A stretch of 64,000 nt of DNA. Source: Serratia nevei (GTDB taxonomy: Bacteria > Pseudomonadota > Gammaproteobacteria > Enterobacterales > Enterobacteriaceae). Below, in pieces: positions 47,018 to 56,524 of this stretch. How positions within the stretch are numbered: the first letter of the stretch is position 1; the number at the start of each line of letters is the position of its first letter. The stretch covers positions 3,720,001-3,784,000 of the forward strand of contig NZ_CP149940.1 of assembly GCF_037948395.1 (NCBI RefSeq), read 5' to 3'. Position numbers and translations under genes: made by a program. The notes below the pieces were generated by a model. That model made no database searches. It saw only the letters and a list, made by a program, of their open reading frames with translations, and was not told the DNA's origin.

Positions 47018-48247
47018 ATGAACACCAAACCGGCAAATCGCAGCTTAATCGTTCTCGGCACCATCATCTGTCAGATGGGCCTGGGCACCATCTACACCTG
47101 GAGCCTGTTCAACCAGCCGCTGGTCGACAAGTTCCATTGGGGACTGGCGGACGTCGCCACCACCTTCTCCATCACCAGCTTCTTCCTGGCCTTCGCCACG
47201 CTGTTCGCCGGCAAGCTGCAAGAACGCTTCGGCATCCGCAACCTGACGCTGTGTTCCGGCATCCTGGTCGGCCTGGGCCTTATCGCCAGCGCTCACGTCA
47301 GCTCGCTCGACATGATCTACCTGCTGGCCGGCGTGGTGGTGGGCTTTGCGGTCGGTATCGCCTACATCTCCACCCTGTCCAACCTGATTAAGTGGTTCCC
47401 GGCCAACAAAGGCCTGATTTCCGGCATCTCCGTCGGCGCCTTCGGCAGCGGCAGCCTGCTGTTCAAATACGTCAACGCCGCCCTGATCGCCGACGTCGGC
47501 GTTTCCGGTGCCTTCTTCTACTGGGGCGCCATCGTGATGGGCCTGATCGTCGTCGGTTCCCTGCTGCTGAAAGAGCCGGTGCTGGCGACCAACGCCGCGC
47601 AGCAAGGCGCCAACGGTCTGGGCAACGACTTCAGCGTGCGCCAGATGTTGGCCACCAAAGAAGCCTACCTGCTGTTCACCATCTTCTTCGCTGCCTGCAT
47701 GAGCGGTCTGTACCTCATCGGCATCGTGAAAGACATGGGCGTTCAACTGGCCGGGATGGATTTGGCCACCGCCGCCAACACCGTGTCCGCCGTCGCCATC
47801 TTCAACACCGCCGGCCGCATCATCCTGGGTACGCTGTCCGATAAAGTTGGCCGTATGCGCGTCATCAGCTTCACCATGCTGGTTACCGTGCTGGCGATTG
47901 TCGCGCTGAGCTTCATGACCCTGAACCACACGCTGTTCTTTATCTGCGTCGGCGCGGTAGCCTTCTGTTTCGGCGGCAACATCACCGTGTTCCCGGCGAT
48001 TGTCGGCGACTTCTTCGGCCTGAAGAACCACAGCAAAAACTACGGCATCATCTACCAGGGCTTCGGCCTGGGCGCGCTGGCCGGTTCGTTCGTCGCCAAA
48101 TACTTCGGCGGCTTCCACGCCACCTTCATGGTGATTGGCGTTCTGTCCGCCGCCTCTCTGCTGATTACGCTGTTCATCAAAGCGCCGAAGGCGGTGGAAG
48201 CGGAAACGGCAGAAACCACCCAAACGGCGGAGCTGGCCAAAGCCTGA
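47018..48247 (+). CDS. MFS transporter, YhjX-like (OFA family)
   Basis: The 409-residue protein has 12 membrane helices and resembles E. coli YhjX: GTIICQMGLGTIYTWSLFNQ, FAGKLQERFGIRNLTL, STLSNLIKWFPANKGLISGI, the mid-protein ACMSGLYLIGIVKDM and FFGLKNHSKNYGIIYQGFG. AAGGAG precedes the ATG. YhjX is the main YpdB target and may move pyruvate or a related acid. Placed 735 bases after ypdB with YpdB-type repeats before it, this copy is very likely under the same control. Confidence 0.88.
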   Translation: MNTKPANRSLIVLGTIICQMGLGTIYTWSLFNQPLVDKFHWGLADVATTFSITSFFLAFATLFAGKLQERFGIRNLTLCSGILVGLGLIASAHVSSLDMIYLLAGVVVGFAVGIAYISTLSNLIKWFPANKGLISGISVGAFGSGSLLFKYVNAALIADVGVSGAFFYWGAIVMGLIVVGSLLLKEPVLATNAAQQGANGLGNDFSVRQMLATKEAYLLFTIFFAACMSGLYLIGIVKDMGVQLAGMDLATAANTVSAVAIFNTAGRIILGTLSDKVGRMRVISFTMLVTVLAIVALSFMTLNHTLFFICVGAVAFCFGGNITVFPAIVGDFFGLKNHSKNYGIIYQGFGLGALAGSFVAKYFGGFHATFMVIGVLSAASLLITLFIKAPKAVEAETAETTQTAELAKA

Positions 48248-48264
48248 TACCCCGTGAAAACGAC

Positions 48265-48298
48265 AAGGGGCGCAACCTGTGGGTTGCGCCCCTTTTTT
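48265..48298. terminator. Terminator between the MFS gene and glk
   Basis: A 13-bp stem (48265-48277 with 48282-48294) with a 4-base loop is followed by a T run. It lies between convergent genes and could act on both. Confidence 0.93.
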
Positions 48299-48316
48299 AT
48301 TGCCCCGCCCCTGAGC

Positions 48317-49279
48317 TTACAGGTGCATGCCCAGCGTCTGGCGCAGATGCGCGCCGGCACCCAGCAGGCCCGGCTGGCCGTGCGTTATCATGAACACCGG
48401 GATTTCGCGCACATAGTCGCGGAAGCGCCCCTTGTCTTCAAAGGCGGCGCGGAAGCCAGAGGCCTTGAAGAATTCCATAAAGCGCGGCACGATGCCGCCG
48501 GCGATGTACACGCCGCCGAAGGTGCCCAGATTCAGCGCCAAATTGCCACCGAAGCGCCCCATGATCACGCAAAACAGCGACAGCGCGCGGCGGCAGTCGA
48601 TGCAGCTGTCTGCCAGCGCCCGCTCGGTGATGTCCTTCGGTTCCCATTTCTCCGGCAGGCGGTTGTCCGCCTTGACGATGGCGCGATACAGATTGACCAG
48701 GCCCGGCCCGGACAGCACGCGCTCGGCGGAAACATGCCCCACTTCCGCGCGCAGCACCTCCAGAATGATGTCCTCTTCTTCGCTGTTCGGCGCGAAATCG
48801 ACATGGCCGCCCTCGCCCGGCAGGCTGACCCAACGGCGATCGACGTGCACCAGGTGGGCAACGCCCAGCCCGGTGCCGGCGCCATACACCGCGATCGGTT
48901 TGCCCGGCTGCGCATCGCCGCCGCCAAACTGCAGCACGTCGTCCGGCGAGAGCATCGGGATCGCCATCGAGACGGCAGTGAAATCGTTGATCACTTCCAG
49001 ATGGCTCAGCCCCAGGCTGGCCTTCATTTCTTTGATCGAGAACGCCCAGCTGTGGTTGGTCATCGCCACCCAGTCTTCGGTCACCGGGCAGGCGATCGCG
49101 ATACAGGCGTCCTGCACCTCGATATCGCACGCTTTCAGGTATTGGCGGATCACCGCCTCCAGGCTGTCGAACTCCAGGCCGGAATAGGTTTTCGCCTGGG
49201 TAATCTCACCCGTCGCAACAGTGCACAACGCCAGGCGGGCATTGGTGCCGCCAACATCACCTACGAGGGCATAGGTCAT
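48317..49279 (-). CDS. glk: Glucokinase
   Basis: Glk phosphorylates free cytoplasmic glucose with ATP. The start [20 protein letters not shown] at 49279 gives 320 residues (E. coli 321). Phosphate-binding [15 protein letters not shown]/glucose motif [15 protein letters not shown], catalytic [11 protein letters not shown] neighbourhood and the zinc-independent [14 protein letters not shown] glucose-binding segment are all present. It is divergent from yfeO, as in E. coli, and has a Cra-like site upstream. Confidence 0.95.
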   Translation of the reverse strand: MTYALVGDVGGTNARLALCTVATGEITQAKTYSGLEFDSLEAVIRQYLKACDIEVQDACIAIACPVTEDWVAMTNHSWAFSIKEMKASLGLSHLEVINDFTAVSMAIPMLSPDDVLQFGGGDAQPGKPIAVYGAGTGLGVAHLVHVDRRWVSLPGEGGHVDFAPNSEEEDIILEVLRAEVGHVSAERVLSGPGLVNLYRAIVKADNRLPEKWEPKDITERALADSCIDCRRALSLFCVIMGRFGGNLALNLGTFGGVYIAGGIVPRFMEFFKASGFRAAFEDKGRFRDYVREIPVFMITHGQPGLLGAGAHLRQTLGMHL

Positions 49280-49589
49280 TGATTTCGTCTCCGCAAAATG
49301 AAAAATAAAAAGCTGCCCACACTGTAAAATCCTGCTGCAAAAACAACAATCACCCGCCTCGGATCTGCACCCCAATAGCGATCCGGATCACAAAAAACGT
49401 TTCAGCTGGCCTGCGGCGCCGCGTTTTGAAACAAATTGCGGCAAAAAACGCTCCCCGGCGACTGTTAACCGTCATCGACGCCGGGCAATATCAATGCGTG
49501 CCTGCGCGCCGATAGTCTGGCAAGCTGTGGCCACTGCTCAACCACCCGCTCTCCCTGCCCTGCCGGGAGGCATCGACAAGGGATTATCC
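49280..49589. promoter_or_regulatory. Divergent promoter region of glk and yfeO
   Basis: This 310-base region carries the Cra-like site described separately and promoters for both genes. I see no gene in it; the open frame upstream of yfeO is not conserved channel sequence. Confidence 0.4.
49393..49406. promoter_or_regulatory. Candidate Cra (FruR) site upstream of glk
   Basis: On the minus strand GCTGAAACGTTTTT matches 12 of 14 positions of the Cra half-palindrome GCTGAAACGTTTCA. It lies about 115 bases upstream of the glk start. E. coli glk is repressed by Cra, so the match is consistent. Confidence 0.6.
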
Positions 49590-50837
49590 ATGCTGCATCC
49601 GCGCGCCAATGCCATGTTGGCCTTTGCTTTGCCTGCGCTGATTATCGGTTCCGCTTCCAGTATGGTGCTGCTGTTGGTGATGAAAATTGCCGCCGCACTG
49701 CAGCAATTACTGTGGGTGACGCTGCCCGGTGCGCTGAGCCTGGACGCCCAGTCGCCCTGGTGGCCGGTCGCGATGCTGACGCTGACCGGCGTGGCGGTCG
49801 GCCTTATCGTGCGCTATATGCCGGGCCACGCCGGGCCGGACCCGGCGACGGAATCGTTGATCGGCATGCCCCTGCCGCTCTCCGCCCTGCCGGGACTGGG
49901 GTTAGCGCTGATCGTCGGCCTGGCCGGCGGCGTCAGCCTGGGGCCGGAGAACCCGATCACCGCCATCAATATCGCGCTGGTAGCGGCCGCCGGAGCGCGC
50001 CTGCTGCCGAAGGTGCCGCGCATGGACTGGATCATCCTGGCGGCTGCGGGCACCATCGGCGCGATGTTCGGCACGCCGGTCGCCGCCGCGCTGATCTTCT
50101 CGCAAACCCTGGCGGGCAATAACGAAACGCCGCTGTGGGATCGGCTGTTCGCCCCGCTGGTTGCCGCCGCCGCCGGCGCGGTCACCACCCAGATGTTCTT
50201 CGTGCCCAATTTCGCCCTGCAGCTCGACGCCTACGATGTAACTCGGCTGCCGGACATCTTCAGCGGCGCCATCGTGGCGCTGATCGCCATCGCGCTCGGC
50301 ATGGTGGCGCTGTGGTGCTTCCCGCACGTTCACCGCCTGTTCCATTCGATGAAAAATCCGGTGTTGATGTTAGGGCTGGGGGGCTTTGTGCTGGGCCTGC
50401 TGGCGCTGGTGGGCGGAGAGATTACCCTGTTCAAAGGGCTGGATGAAATGAAGCGCCTCGCGCAAGACGACGGCTATTCGGTGCCGGCGCTGTTGACCAT
50501 TACCCTGACCAAGCTGGCGGCGCTGGTGATCGCCGCCGCCAGCGGCTTTCGCGGTGGGCGTATCTTCCCGGCAGTGTTCGTCGGCGTGGCGCTGGGGCTG
50601 ATGCTGCATCAGCACGTTCCCGCAGTGCCGGCGGCGATCACCGTCTCCTGCGCCATCATGGGGCTGGTGCTGGTGGTCACGCGCGACGGCTGGCTCAGCC
50701 TGTTCATGGCGGTGGCGGTGGTGCCGGATCTGCACCTGCTGCCGGTGCTGTGCATCGTGATGCTGCCCGCCTGGCTGGCGCTGGCGGGCAAACCGCTGAT
50801 GCTGGTGAATCGCCGGCAGCCGCCGCACGACGATTAG
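49590..50837 (+). CDS. yfeO: ClC-type ion channel/transporter YfeO
   Basis: YfeO belongs to the ClC chloride channel family; its physiological role is unknown. The ATG at 49590 with AAGGG upstream gives 415 residues (E. coli 418). ClC signatures are present: [17 protein letters not shown] (corresponding to GREGP) and [19 protein letters not shown] (corresponding to GGIFAP). About ten hydrophobic helices are predicted. Its end overlaps the convergent racemase gene by 4 bases. Confidence 0.92.
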   Translation: MLHPRANAMLAFALPALIIGSASSMVLLLVMKIAAALQQLLWVTLPGALSLDAQSPWWPVAMLTLTGVAVGLIVRYMPGHAGPDPATESLIGMPLPLSALPGLGLALIVGLAGGVSLGPENPITAINIALVAAAGARLLPKVPRMDWIILAAAGTIGAMFGTPVAAALIFSQTLAGNNETPLWDRLFAPLVAAAAGAVTTQMFFVPNFALQLDAYDVTRLPDIFSGAIVALIAIALGMVALWCFPHVHRLFHSMKNPVLMLGLGGFVLGLLALVGGEITLFKGLDEMKRLAQDDGYSVPALLTITLTKLAALVIAAASGFRGGRIFPAVFVGVALGLMLHQHVPAVPAAITVSCAIMGLVLVVTRDGWLSLFMAVAVVPDLHLLPVLCIVMLPAWLALAGKPLMLVNRRQPPHDD

Positions 50838-51529
50838 GCCAACGCGAACGCCGCGGCGGCGCGGGCGTGGATCGCGGTGGTGTCGAACACCGGCACCGAC
50901 GCATCACGCTCGCTCACCAGCAAACCTATTTCGGTGCAGCCGAAAATAATCCCCTGCGCGCCCTGCTGCTCCAGATCGCTGATGATCCGGCGATACTCGT
51001 CGCGCGAGGCGTCGCGAATTTTACCCAGGCACAGTTCGTCATAGATGATGCGGTGTACGATGTCACGATCGGCGCTGACCGGCGTCACCACGTCGATGCC
51101 GTGCAATTCCTGCAGGCGGCCGCGATAGAAGGTCTGCTCCATGGTAAAGCGCGTGCCCAGCAGCCCGACGCGGCGAATGTTTTTTTCCCGCACCTGCAGC
51201 GCCGTGGCATCGGCGATGTGAATCAGCGGCAGGCCGCTGGCCTGCTCGACCGCCTCCGCCACCTTGTGCATGGTGTTGGTGCAGATCACGATAGCTTCGG
51301 CGCCGGCGGCGCGCAAAGCCACTGCGGCGGCGGCCAGCAGCCGGCCGGCACCGTCCCAATCGCCCTGGTGCTGCAAGCGTTCAACCTCCTGAAAATCGAC
51401 GCTGTAGAGCACGATTTTGGCCGAATGCAGCCCGCCGAGGCGTGCCTTTACCTGCTCGTTAATAGTGCGGTAATAAGGAATGGTGGATTCCCAACTCATG
51501 CCACCCAGCAAGCCCAACACTTTCATCAT
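50834..51529 (-). CDS. ygeA: Amino acid racemase YgeA (Asp/Glu racemase family)
   Basis: The 231-residue product closely matches E. coli Yge[58 protein letters not shown] with the first catalytic cysteine, and [16 protein letters not shown] with the second. YgeA is a broad-specificity amino acid racemase acting on residues such as homoserine and methionine. Two tandem ATG codons are possible starts. GAGGAA precedes them. It is unlinked to the E. coli ygeA neighbourhood. Confidence 0.9.
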   Translation of the reverse strand: MMKVLGLLGGMSWESTIPYYRTINEQVKARLGGLHSAKIVLYSVDFQEVERLQHQGDWDGAGRLLAAAAVALRAAGAEAIVICTNTMHKVAEAVEQASGLPLIHIADATALQVREKNIRRVGLLGTRFTMEQTFYRGRLQELHGIDVVTPVSADRDIVHRIIYDELCLGKIRDASRDEYRRIISDLEQQGAQGIIFGCTEIGLLVSERDASVPVFDTTAIHARAAAAFALA

Positions 51530-51592
51530 TCGTTCCTCAGCATTTCCGACGATCCTCTGACCTTACCTGAGAATCGCCGGGCTGACGACGCC

Positions 51593-52045
51593 TTATTTGG
51601 CGCCGGAATTGATCGGCTGGCGCGCTTCGAACCAGCGCTGGCGCAGCGTGTCGTACAGCCAGTTATAGGCCATGGTGTACGGCAGGAAGAACAGGAAGAA
51701 ACCGATTTCCAGCATAAACGCCTGCGCCCAGGAGATGCTCAGCATCCAGGCGGCGATCGGCACGCCGATCAGGATAAAACCGGCTTCAAAGCCGACGGCG
51801 TGCAGCGCACGCACTTTCAGGTTACGCACCACCCGGCTGACCGGCCACAGGCGGTCGAACACCGTGTTGTAAACCATGTTCCACAGCATCGCGACGGTGG
51901 AGAGCATCACCGCCAACGCACCGACCTGCACCATTGAGCGGTTCAGCAGCCACGCGCCCAGCGGGGCGCAAACCATCACGGCGATGGCCTCGAAACCGAC
52001 GGCGTGGACGATACGTTCAATGAGAGACTTGTTTTGCAGTTGCAT
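51593..52045 (-). CDS. PACE family multidrug/biocide efflux transporter
   Basis: The 150-residue membrane protein consists of two bacterial transmembrane pair repeats, each beginning with a HAVGFE-type motif: ERIVHAVGFEAIAVMVCAPL and RALHAVGFEAGFILIGVPIA, with WNMVYNTVFDRLWPV and YNWLYDTLRQRWFEAR at the cytoplasmic ends. This is the layout of AceI-like PACE pumps that export chlorhexidine, acriflavine and short diamines. The conserved membrane glutamate is in GFE. It is divergent from a LysR regulator 98 bases away, as for aceI/aceR. Confidence 0.9.
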   Translation of the reverse strand: MQLQNKSLIERIVHAVGFEAIAVMVCAPLGAWLLNRSMVQVGALAVMLSTVAMLWNMVYNTVFDRLWPVSRVVRNLKVRALHAVGFEAGFILIGVPIAAWMLSISWAQAFMLEIGFFLFFLPYTMAYNWLYDTLRQRWFEARQPINSGAK

Positions 52046-52143
52046 ACATCACCTTTTTTCAACAGTTGTTGCGAAAGCCAGGTGATTATCATCGCTTTTT
52101 CGGGTAGGTTAAAAATAGATTCCATCGATAAAGTAGATAGGTT

Positions 52144-53013
52144 ATGCACTATTCTCCGGAAGCGCTGCATGCGTTTGTCGAAGCCGCCGCCCTCGGCTCG
52201 TTTTCCGCCGCCGCGCGCAAGCTGCGCAAAAGCCAATCCACCGTCAGCACTGCCATCGCCAATCTGGAGGCCGATCTGGCGCTGACGCTGTTCGATCGCA
52301 GCGCGCGCCAGCCGGTGCTCACCGCCGCCGGCCGCAAGGTACTGGGGCATGTGCAGGCGATCCTCGCGGCCAGCGAACGGCTCGACGCCCTGAGCATTCA
52401 GCTGGCGGGCGAGGTTGAACCGCGCCTGAGCATGGTGTTTTCCGATACCTACCAGCCCAAGCATCACGATCGGTTGATGCAGCTGTTCGAACAGCGCTAC
52501 CCGGAGATTGAGCTGGAATGGATGATCGCCGAAGAAGGCGACGTTATCGATCTGCTGCAAAGCGGCCGCGCGCACTTGGGCATGGTGGAAGTGCAAAAAA
52601 GTTATCCGCCGGATATCGCCTTCTCCCGGCTGCCTGAACAGACCGAAATGGGGCTGTTCGTCGCCCATCAGCACCCGCTGGCCCAGGTCGCCGCGCCAAC
52701 GCCGGAGCAGCTGTCCAGCATCCGCCAGCTGATCCTGAATACCTACACCGGCGCCGAAGCGGCCAGACAGGGTGGCCTGGTCTGGTCGGCGCCCAGCTAT
52801 CTGCTGTTGCTGGAGATGGCGGAACAGGGGTTCGGTTGGGCGGTACTGCCGCACTGGCTGGTGCAACAATACGGCCACGGCAAACTCACCCAGCTGCGGC
52901 CGCGCGGCTGGCCAAAACTGATTTCGGTGGATGCGGTCTGGTCCAAACTGACCCCGCCGGGCCCGGCGGGGTTCTGGATGCTGGATCGCCTGCTGGGCGA
53001 TACCCTGCCTTAA
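52144..53013 (+). CDS. LysR family transcriptional regulator, probable regulator of the PACE pump
   Basis: The 289-residue protein begins with a LysR helix-turn-helix (LHAFVEAAALGSFSAAARKL, QSTVSTAIANLEADLALTLF) followed by a two-lobed effector domain (VEPRLSMVFSDTYQPKHHDR, HLGMVEVQKSYPP). It is divergent from the PACE gene, the usual arrangement for a LysR activator and its target. Its end overlaps convergent ipdC by 4 bases. Confidence 0.88.
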   Translation: MHYSPEALHAFVEAAALGSFSAAARKLRKSQSTVSTAIANLEADLALTLFDRSARQPVLTAAGRKVLGHVQAILAASERLDALSIQLAGEVEPRLSMVFSDTYQPKHHDRLMQLFEQRYPEIELEWMIAEEGDVIDLLQSGRAHLGMVEVQKSYPPDIAFSRLPEQTEMGLFVAHQHPLAQVAAPTPEQLSSIRQLILNTYTGAEAARQGGLVWSAPSYLLLLEMAEQGFGWAVLPHWLVQQYGHGKLTQLRPRGWPKLISVDAVWSKLTPPGPAGFWMLDRLLGDTLP

Positions 53014-54671
53014 GCGGCGACGTTGCGTGCCTGAATGGCGCGCGAGACGGTATCGAGCAGTTCCGGCATGTCCATCTTCGGCAGCATCACTTCGATGAAG
53101 GCCAGCCGATCGTCGTCCGCTACCTCGCGCAGCGCCTGGCGCAGTCCGTCCGGATCGCTGACCCGCAACGCCTTCACCGGCCGCTCGCCGGCCAGCGCCG
53201 GCGGCAGCTGCGTCCAGTTCCAGCGCGCGATGTCGTTATAACGTTGCTCCGGCCCGTGGATCGCACGCTCGATCGTGTAACCCTGATTATTCAGCACGAA
53301 GATCACCGGCTTAAGCCCGTCGCGCAGCATCGATCCCAGTTCCTGTACGGTCAGCTGCGCGGCGCCGTCGCCGATCAGCAATATTGCCCGCCGCTGCGGT
53401 TCGGCGGTCTGTACGCCGAACGTCGCCGGCAGGGTATAGCCGATCGATCCCCAGAGCGCCTGCACGATCAGGCGGCAGCCACGCGGCAACGTCAACGCCG
53501 CCGCGCCGAAACAGGCGGTGCCCTGATCGGCCAGCACGATATCCCCGGGCCGCAGGAAATCCTGTATCTGCCGCCAGAAGGCGTGCTGATCCAGCCCTTC
53601 CCCATCGGTTTCCGGCAGCGTCGGGCGGACGATCGGCGGCAACGGCCAGCGTGACGCCAGCGACAGGCTCAGGCGGTGCAGCGCCTGCACCGCCTCGCGC
53701 ATCGGAATGCGGCTAAAGCGCTGCCGCCCGACCCAGGCTTCGAACGGTTGAATGTCGATGCATTTTTCCACCGGCAAATGATGCGTGAAACCGGCGGTAA
53801 TGGTGTCGGTCAAACGCACGCCGACGTTGATCACCACATCGGCGTTTTCGATAAGCTGTTTCACCGCCGGATCGCTGGCGCCGCCGCAGTAGGTCCCGAC
53901 AAACCCGGCTCGGTTCTCATCCAGCACGCCTTTGCCGAGCAGCAGCGTAGCGTGCGGAATGTCGACCGCCTGCAGCCACTCGTCCAGCGCCGCTTCGGCG
54001 CCGAAGCGATCGGCCAGGAAGTCCGCCAGCAGCGATACCCGCCGCGCCGGCAGCAGCTTTTCGCGCGCTGCGGCGATAAATGCCTGCAATGCGCTGCGCG
54101 ACAGTTTGGCCTGACGCAGCATCAGCGGCGCCGGTTTGGCCGACAGCGGCGCTTGTGCGACGTCGCTGGGCAACATCAGGTAAACCGGGCGATGTTCCAG
54201 CAAGGCGACGCCGATCAGGCGGTCTATCTCCACGGCGGCGTTGTCGGCGGTCAGGTCGGCCTGCGCGACGGTCACCTCTTTGGCTATCCGCGCGAAGTGG
54301 GTAAAGTCGCCATCCCCCAGCGAATGGTGCAGCAAATCACCGGCGCGCTGGGCGCGCTGCGCCGGCGTGCCGACCACGTGGATCACCGGCAGGTATTCGG
54401 CGTAGCTGCCAGCCACCCCATTCAACGCGCTCAGCTCCCCCACGCCAAAGGTGGTGAGCAGCGCCGCCGCCGGTTTGCAGCGAGCGTAGCCGTCGGCGGC
54501 ATAGGCGGCGTTCAGCTCGTTGGCGCAGCCTACCCAGGTGATTTGCGGATGAGCGAGAACGTGATCGAGGAATTGCAGGTTGTAATCCCCCGGCACGCCG
54601 AAGAAATGACGGATGCCGATTTGGGCCAGACGATCGAGCAGATAATCGGCCACCGTATAGGTCTGAGTCAT
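53010..54671 (-). CDS. ipdC: Indole-3-pyruvate decarboxylase IpdC
   Basis: IpdC converts indole-3-pyruvate to indoleacetaldehyde on the way to the auxin indoleacetic acid; some family members act on phenylpyruvate. The start MTQTYTVADYLLDRLAQIGI at 54671 is preferred (AGGTGA upstream) and gives 553 residues. Features are the catalytic Glu in VGCANELNAAYAADGYAR, the HH pair in GDLLHHSLGDGDF and the TPP-binding LLIGDGAAQLTVQELGSM to FVLNNQGYTIERAI. Overall it matches Enterobacter IpdC as I remember it. A general pyruvate/phenylpyruvate decarboxylase is an alternative. Confidence 0.88.
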   Translation of the reverse strand: MTQTYTVADYLLDRLAQIGIRHFFGVPGDYNLQFLDHVLAHPQITWVGCANELNAAYAADGYARCKPAAALLTTFGVGELSALNGVAGSYAEYLPVIHVVGTPAQRAQRAGDLLHHSLGDGDFTHFARIAKEVTVAQADLTADNAAVEIDRLIGVALLEHRPVYLMLPSDVAQAPLSAKPAPLMLRQAKLSRSALQAFIAAAREKLLPARRVSLLADFLADRFGAEAALDEWLQAVDIPHATLLLGKGVLDENRAGFVGTYCGGASDPAVKQLIENADVVINVGVRLTDTITAGFTHHLPVEKCIDIQPFEAWVGRQRFSRIPMREAVQALHRLSLSLASRWPLPPIVRPTLPETDGEGLDQHAFWRQIQDFLRPGDIVLADQGTACFGAAALTLPRGCRLIVQALWGSIGYTLPATFGVQTAEPQRRAILLIGDGAAQLTVQELGSMLRDGLKPVIFVLNNQGYTIERAIHGPEQRYNDIARWNWTQLPPALAGERPVKALRVSDPDGLRQALREVADDDRLAFIEVMLPKMDMPELLDTVSRAIQARNVAA

Positions 54672-54859
54672 GATCATCACCTGTCTGCAGCTGGAGCGAT
54701 TATCTTAAGTATCGAAGATGCCGTTCAAATTTCGAACAAACGCTCCTGCCTCGATCGGCAACCTGGCGTTACATGCCGGCGCTGTGATCGCTCCCCCGGC
54801 AGCGCGGTGTGAAAGCGTATACACTCAAAGCACTTCACCTCCCGCCGACAAGGATAACT

Positions 54860-55849
54860 ATGTCCTACCAAGCCTCCCCTACGCGTTATCAAGATATGGA
54901 ATACCGGCGCTGCGGCCGCAGCGGGCTGAAGCTGCCCGCCGTCTCGCTCGGGCTGTGGCACAACTTCGGCGACGCCACGCTGTACGACAACGCCCGCGGC
55001 CTGATCCGCTGCGCCTTCGATCGCGGCATTACCCATTTCGATTTGGCCAACAACTACGGCCCACCGCCCGGCGCCGCCGAGGAGAACTTTGGCCGCATAC
55101 TCAACGCCGACCTGCGGGCCTGGCGCGACGAGCTGATCGTCTCGTCCAAAGCCGGTTACACCATGTGGCCCGGCCCCTACGGCGATTGGGGCTCGAAAAA
55201 GTATCTGGTCGCCAGCCTCGATCAGAGCCTGAAGCGCATGGGGCTGGAGTATGTGGATATCTTTTATCACCACCGACCGGATCCGGACACGCCGCTGGAA
55301 GAAACCATGGCGGCGCTGGATCTGCTGGTGCGCCAGGGCAAAGCGCTGTATGTCGGCCTGTCTAACTACCCGGTCGAACGCGCGCGGCAGGCGTTCGACA
55401 TTCTGCAGCGGCTCGGCACGCCGTGCGTGATCCACCAGCCGAAGTATTCGATGTTGGAACGCACGCCGGAGGCGGGATTACTGGACACATTGGCGGAGCA
55501 TGGCGTCGGATCGATCGCCTTCTCGCCGCTGGCGGGCGGCCTGCTGACCGACCGCTATCTGCACGGCATCCCGCAAGATTCCCGCGCCGCCAGCGGCAGC
55601 CGCTTTCTGCAGCCGGAGCAACTGACCGCCGAACGGCTGGACAAGGTGCACCGCCTCGATGCGCTGGCGCGGCAACGCGGGCAAAAGCTGTCGCAAATGG
55701 CGCTGGCCTGGGTGCTGCGCGGCGATCGCGTCACCTCGGTGCTGATCGGCGCCAGCAAGAGTGCGCAGATAGAAGACGCGGTAGGCATGCTGGCCAATCG
55801 TCATTTCAGTGAAGAAGAGCTCGTTCAGATCGAACAAATCCTACTGTAA
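54860..55849 (+). CDS. Aldo/keto reductase, YghZ/Gpr-like
   Basis: The ATG at 54860 with AAGGAT upstream gives 329 residues. It is close to E. coli YghZ (L-glyceraldehyde 3-phosphate reductase), sharing LPAVSLGLWHNFG, GITHFDLANNYGPPPGAAEE, SSKAGYTMWPGPYGDWGS and LDQSLKRMGLEYVDIFYHHR. The catalytic Asp, Tyr, Lys and His are all present. The protein is shorter than YghZ at the C-terminus by about 17 residues. It is divergent from ipdC; reduction of an aldehyde from that pathway is an attractive but unproven link. Confidence 0.87.
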   Translation: MSYQASPTRYQDMEYRRCGRSGLKLPAVSLGLWHNFGDATLYDNARGLIRCAFDRGITHFDLANNYGPPPGAAEENFGRILNADLRAWRDELIVSSKAGYTMWPGPYGDWGSKKYLVASLDQSLKRMGLEYVDIFYHHRPDPDTPLEETMAALDLLVRQGKALYVGLSNYPVERARQAFDILQRLGTPCVIHQPKYSMLERTPEAGLLDTLAEHGVGSIAFSPLAGGLLTDRYLHGIPQDSRAASGSRFLQPEQLTAERLDKVHRLDALARQRGQKLSQMALAWVLRGDRVTSVLIGASKSAQIEDAVGMLANRHFSEEELVQIEQILL

Positions 55850-56072
55850 TCGCTTACAAATACCGCCGCTCCACCGAGCGGCGATCCCCCAGAAAAATCT
55901 CAAATCTCGGCCTGCGGCGCCGTTTTCAGAGTGGCTCTCAGATTCAACCCTATGCGCCGGCGCTATGATGCCGATATTGCAGCAAAAATAACGATAAGGC
56001 CGCTTTTTAAACTGATGAACGCGCTTCATAAAGTGATTAACGGCCAGGCCGCGCAAGCGGAAAGGAGAAGTC

Positions 56073-56483
56073 ATGTTTAAACCTCTGCTCTTGGCTGCCA
56101 TCTTGGCGGCGACGGTGTTGCCCGCCGTACAGCAGGCTCACGCCGAAGGGCTCAGCATCGATCTGATGCCGGGCGTTTCATTGCGCATCGGCGATCAGGA
56201 CAATCGCGGCCGTTACTGGGACGGTTACGACTGGCGCGATCGTGACTGGTGGCAAGGCCATCAGGGCCGCTATCTCGGCGACCGCAGCCCGCGTGGCTAT
56301 TACTGGGACGGCTATCGCTGGCGCGATCGCGACTATTGGCGCAAATACTACTACTCTCGCGATGGCCGTTATTACAAATGCGACCGCCGTTGCGACAAGC
56401 ATTACTGGAAGAAAGAGAAAAAGCACCACCACGATCACGATCGCGATCGCTGGCGCCGCCACGGCGATGACGACCGCGATTAA
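56073..56483 (+). CDS. ypeC: DUF2502 secreted protein, YpeC-like
   Basis: The 136-residue protein has a signal peptide (MFKPLLLAAILAATVLPAVQ, cleavage after AHA) and repeated W/Y/R/D-rich units: IGDQDNRGRYWDGYDWRDRD, then PRGYYWDGYRWRDRDYWRKY. The C-terminus is rich in histidine, aspartate and lysine (KKHHHDHDRDRWRRHGDD), which could bind metal. It lies next to mntH, as ypeC does in E. coli. AAAGGAG precedes the ATG. The location next to a manganese transporter is suggestive, but function is unknown. Confidence 0.85.
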   Translation: MFKPLLLAAILAATVLPAVQQAHAEGLSIDLMPGVSLRIGDQDNRGRYWDGYDWRDRDWWQGHQGRYLGDRSPRGYYWDGYRWRDRDYWRKYYYSRDGRYYKCDRRCDKHYWKKEKKHHHDHDRDRWRRHGDDDRD

Positions 56484-56489
56484 CGACGA

Positions 56490-56520
56490 CGGGCCGGCAC
56501 CATGCCGGCCCGCGCTTTTT
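56490..56520. terminator. Terminator between ypeC and mntH
   Basis: CGGGCCGGCA (56490-56499) pairs with TGCCGGCCCG (56503-56512), followed shortly by a T run. It separates convergent ypeC and mntH. Confidence 0.9.
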
Positions 56521-56524
56521 TTGC

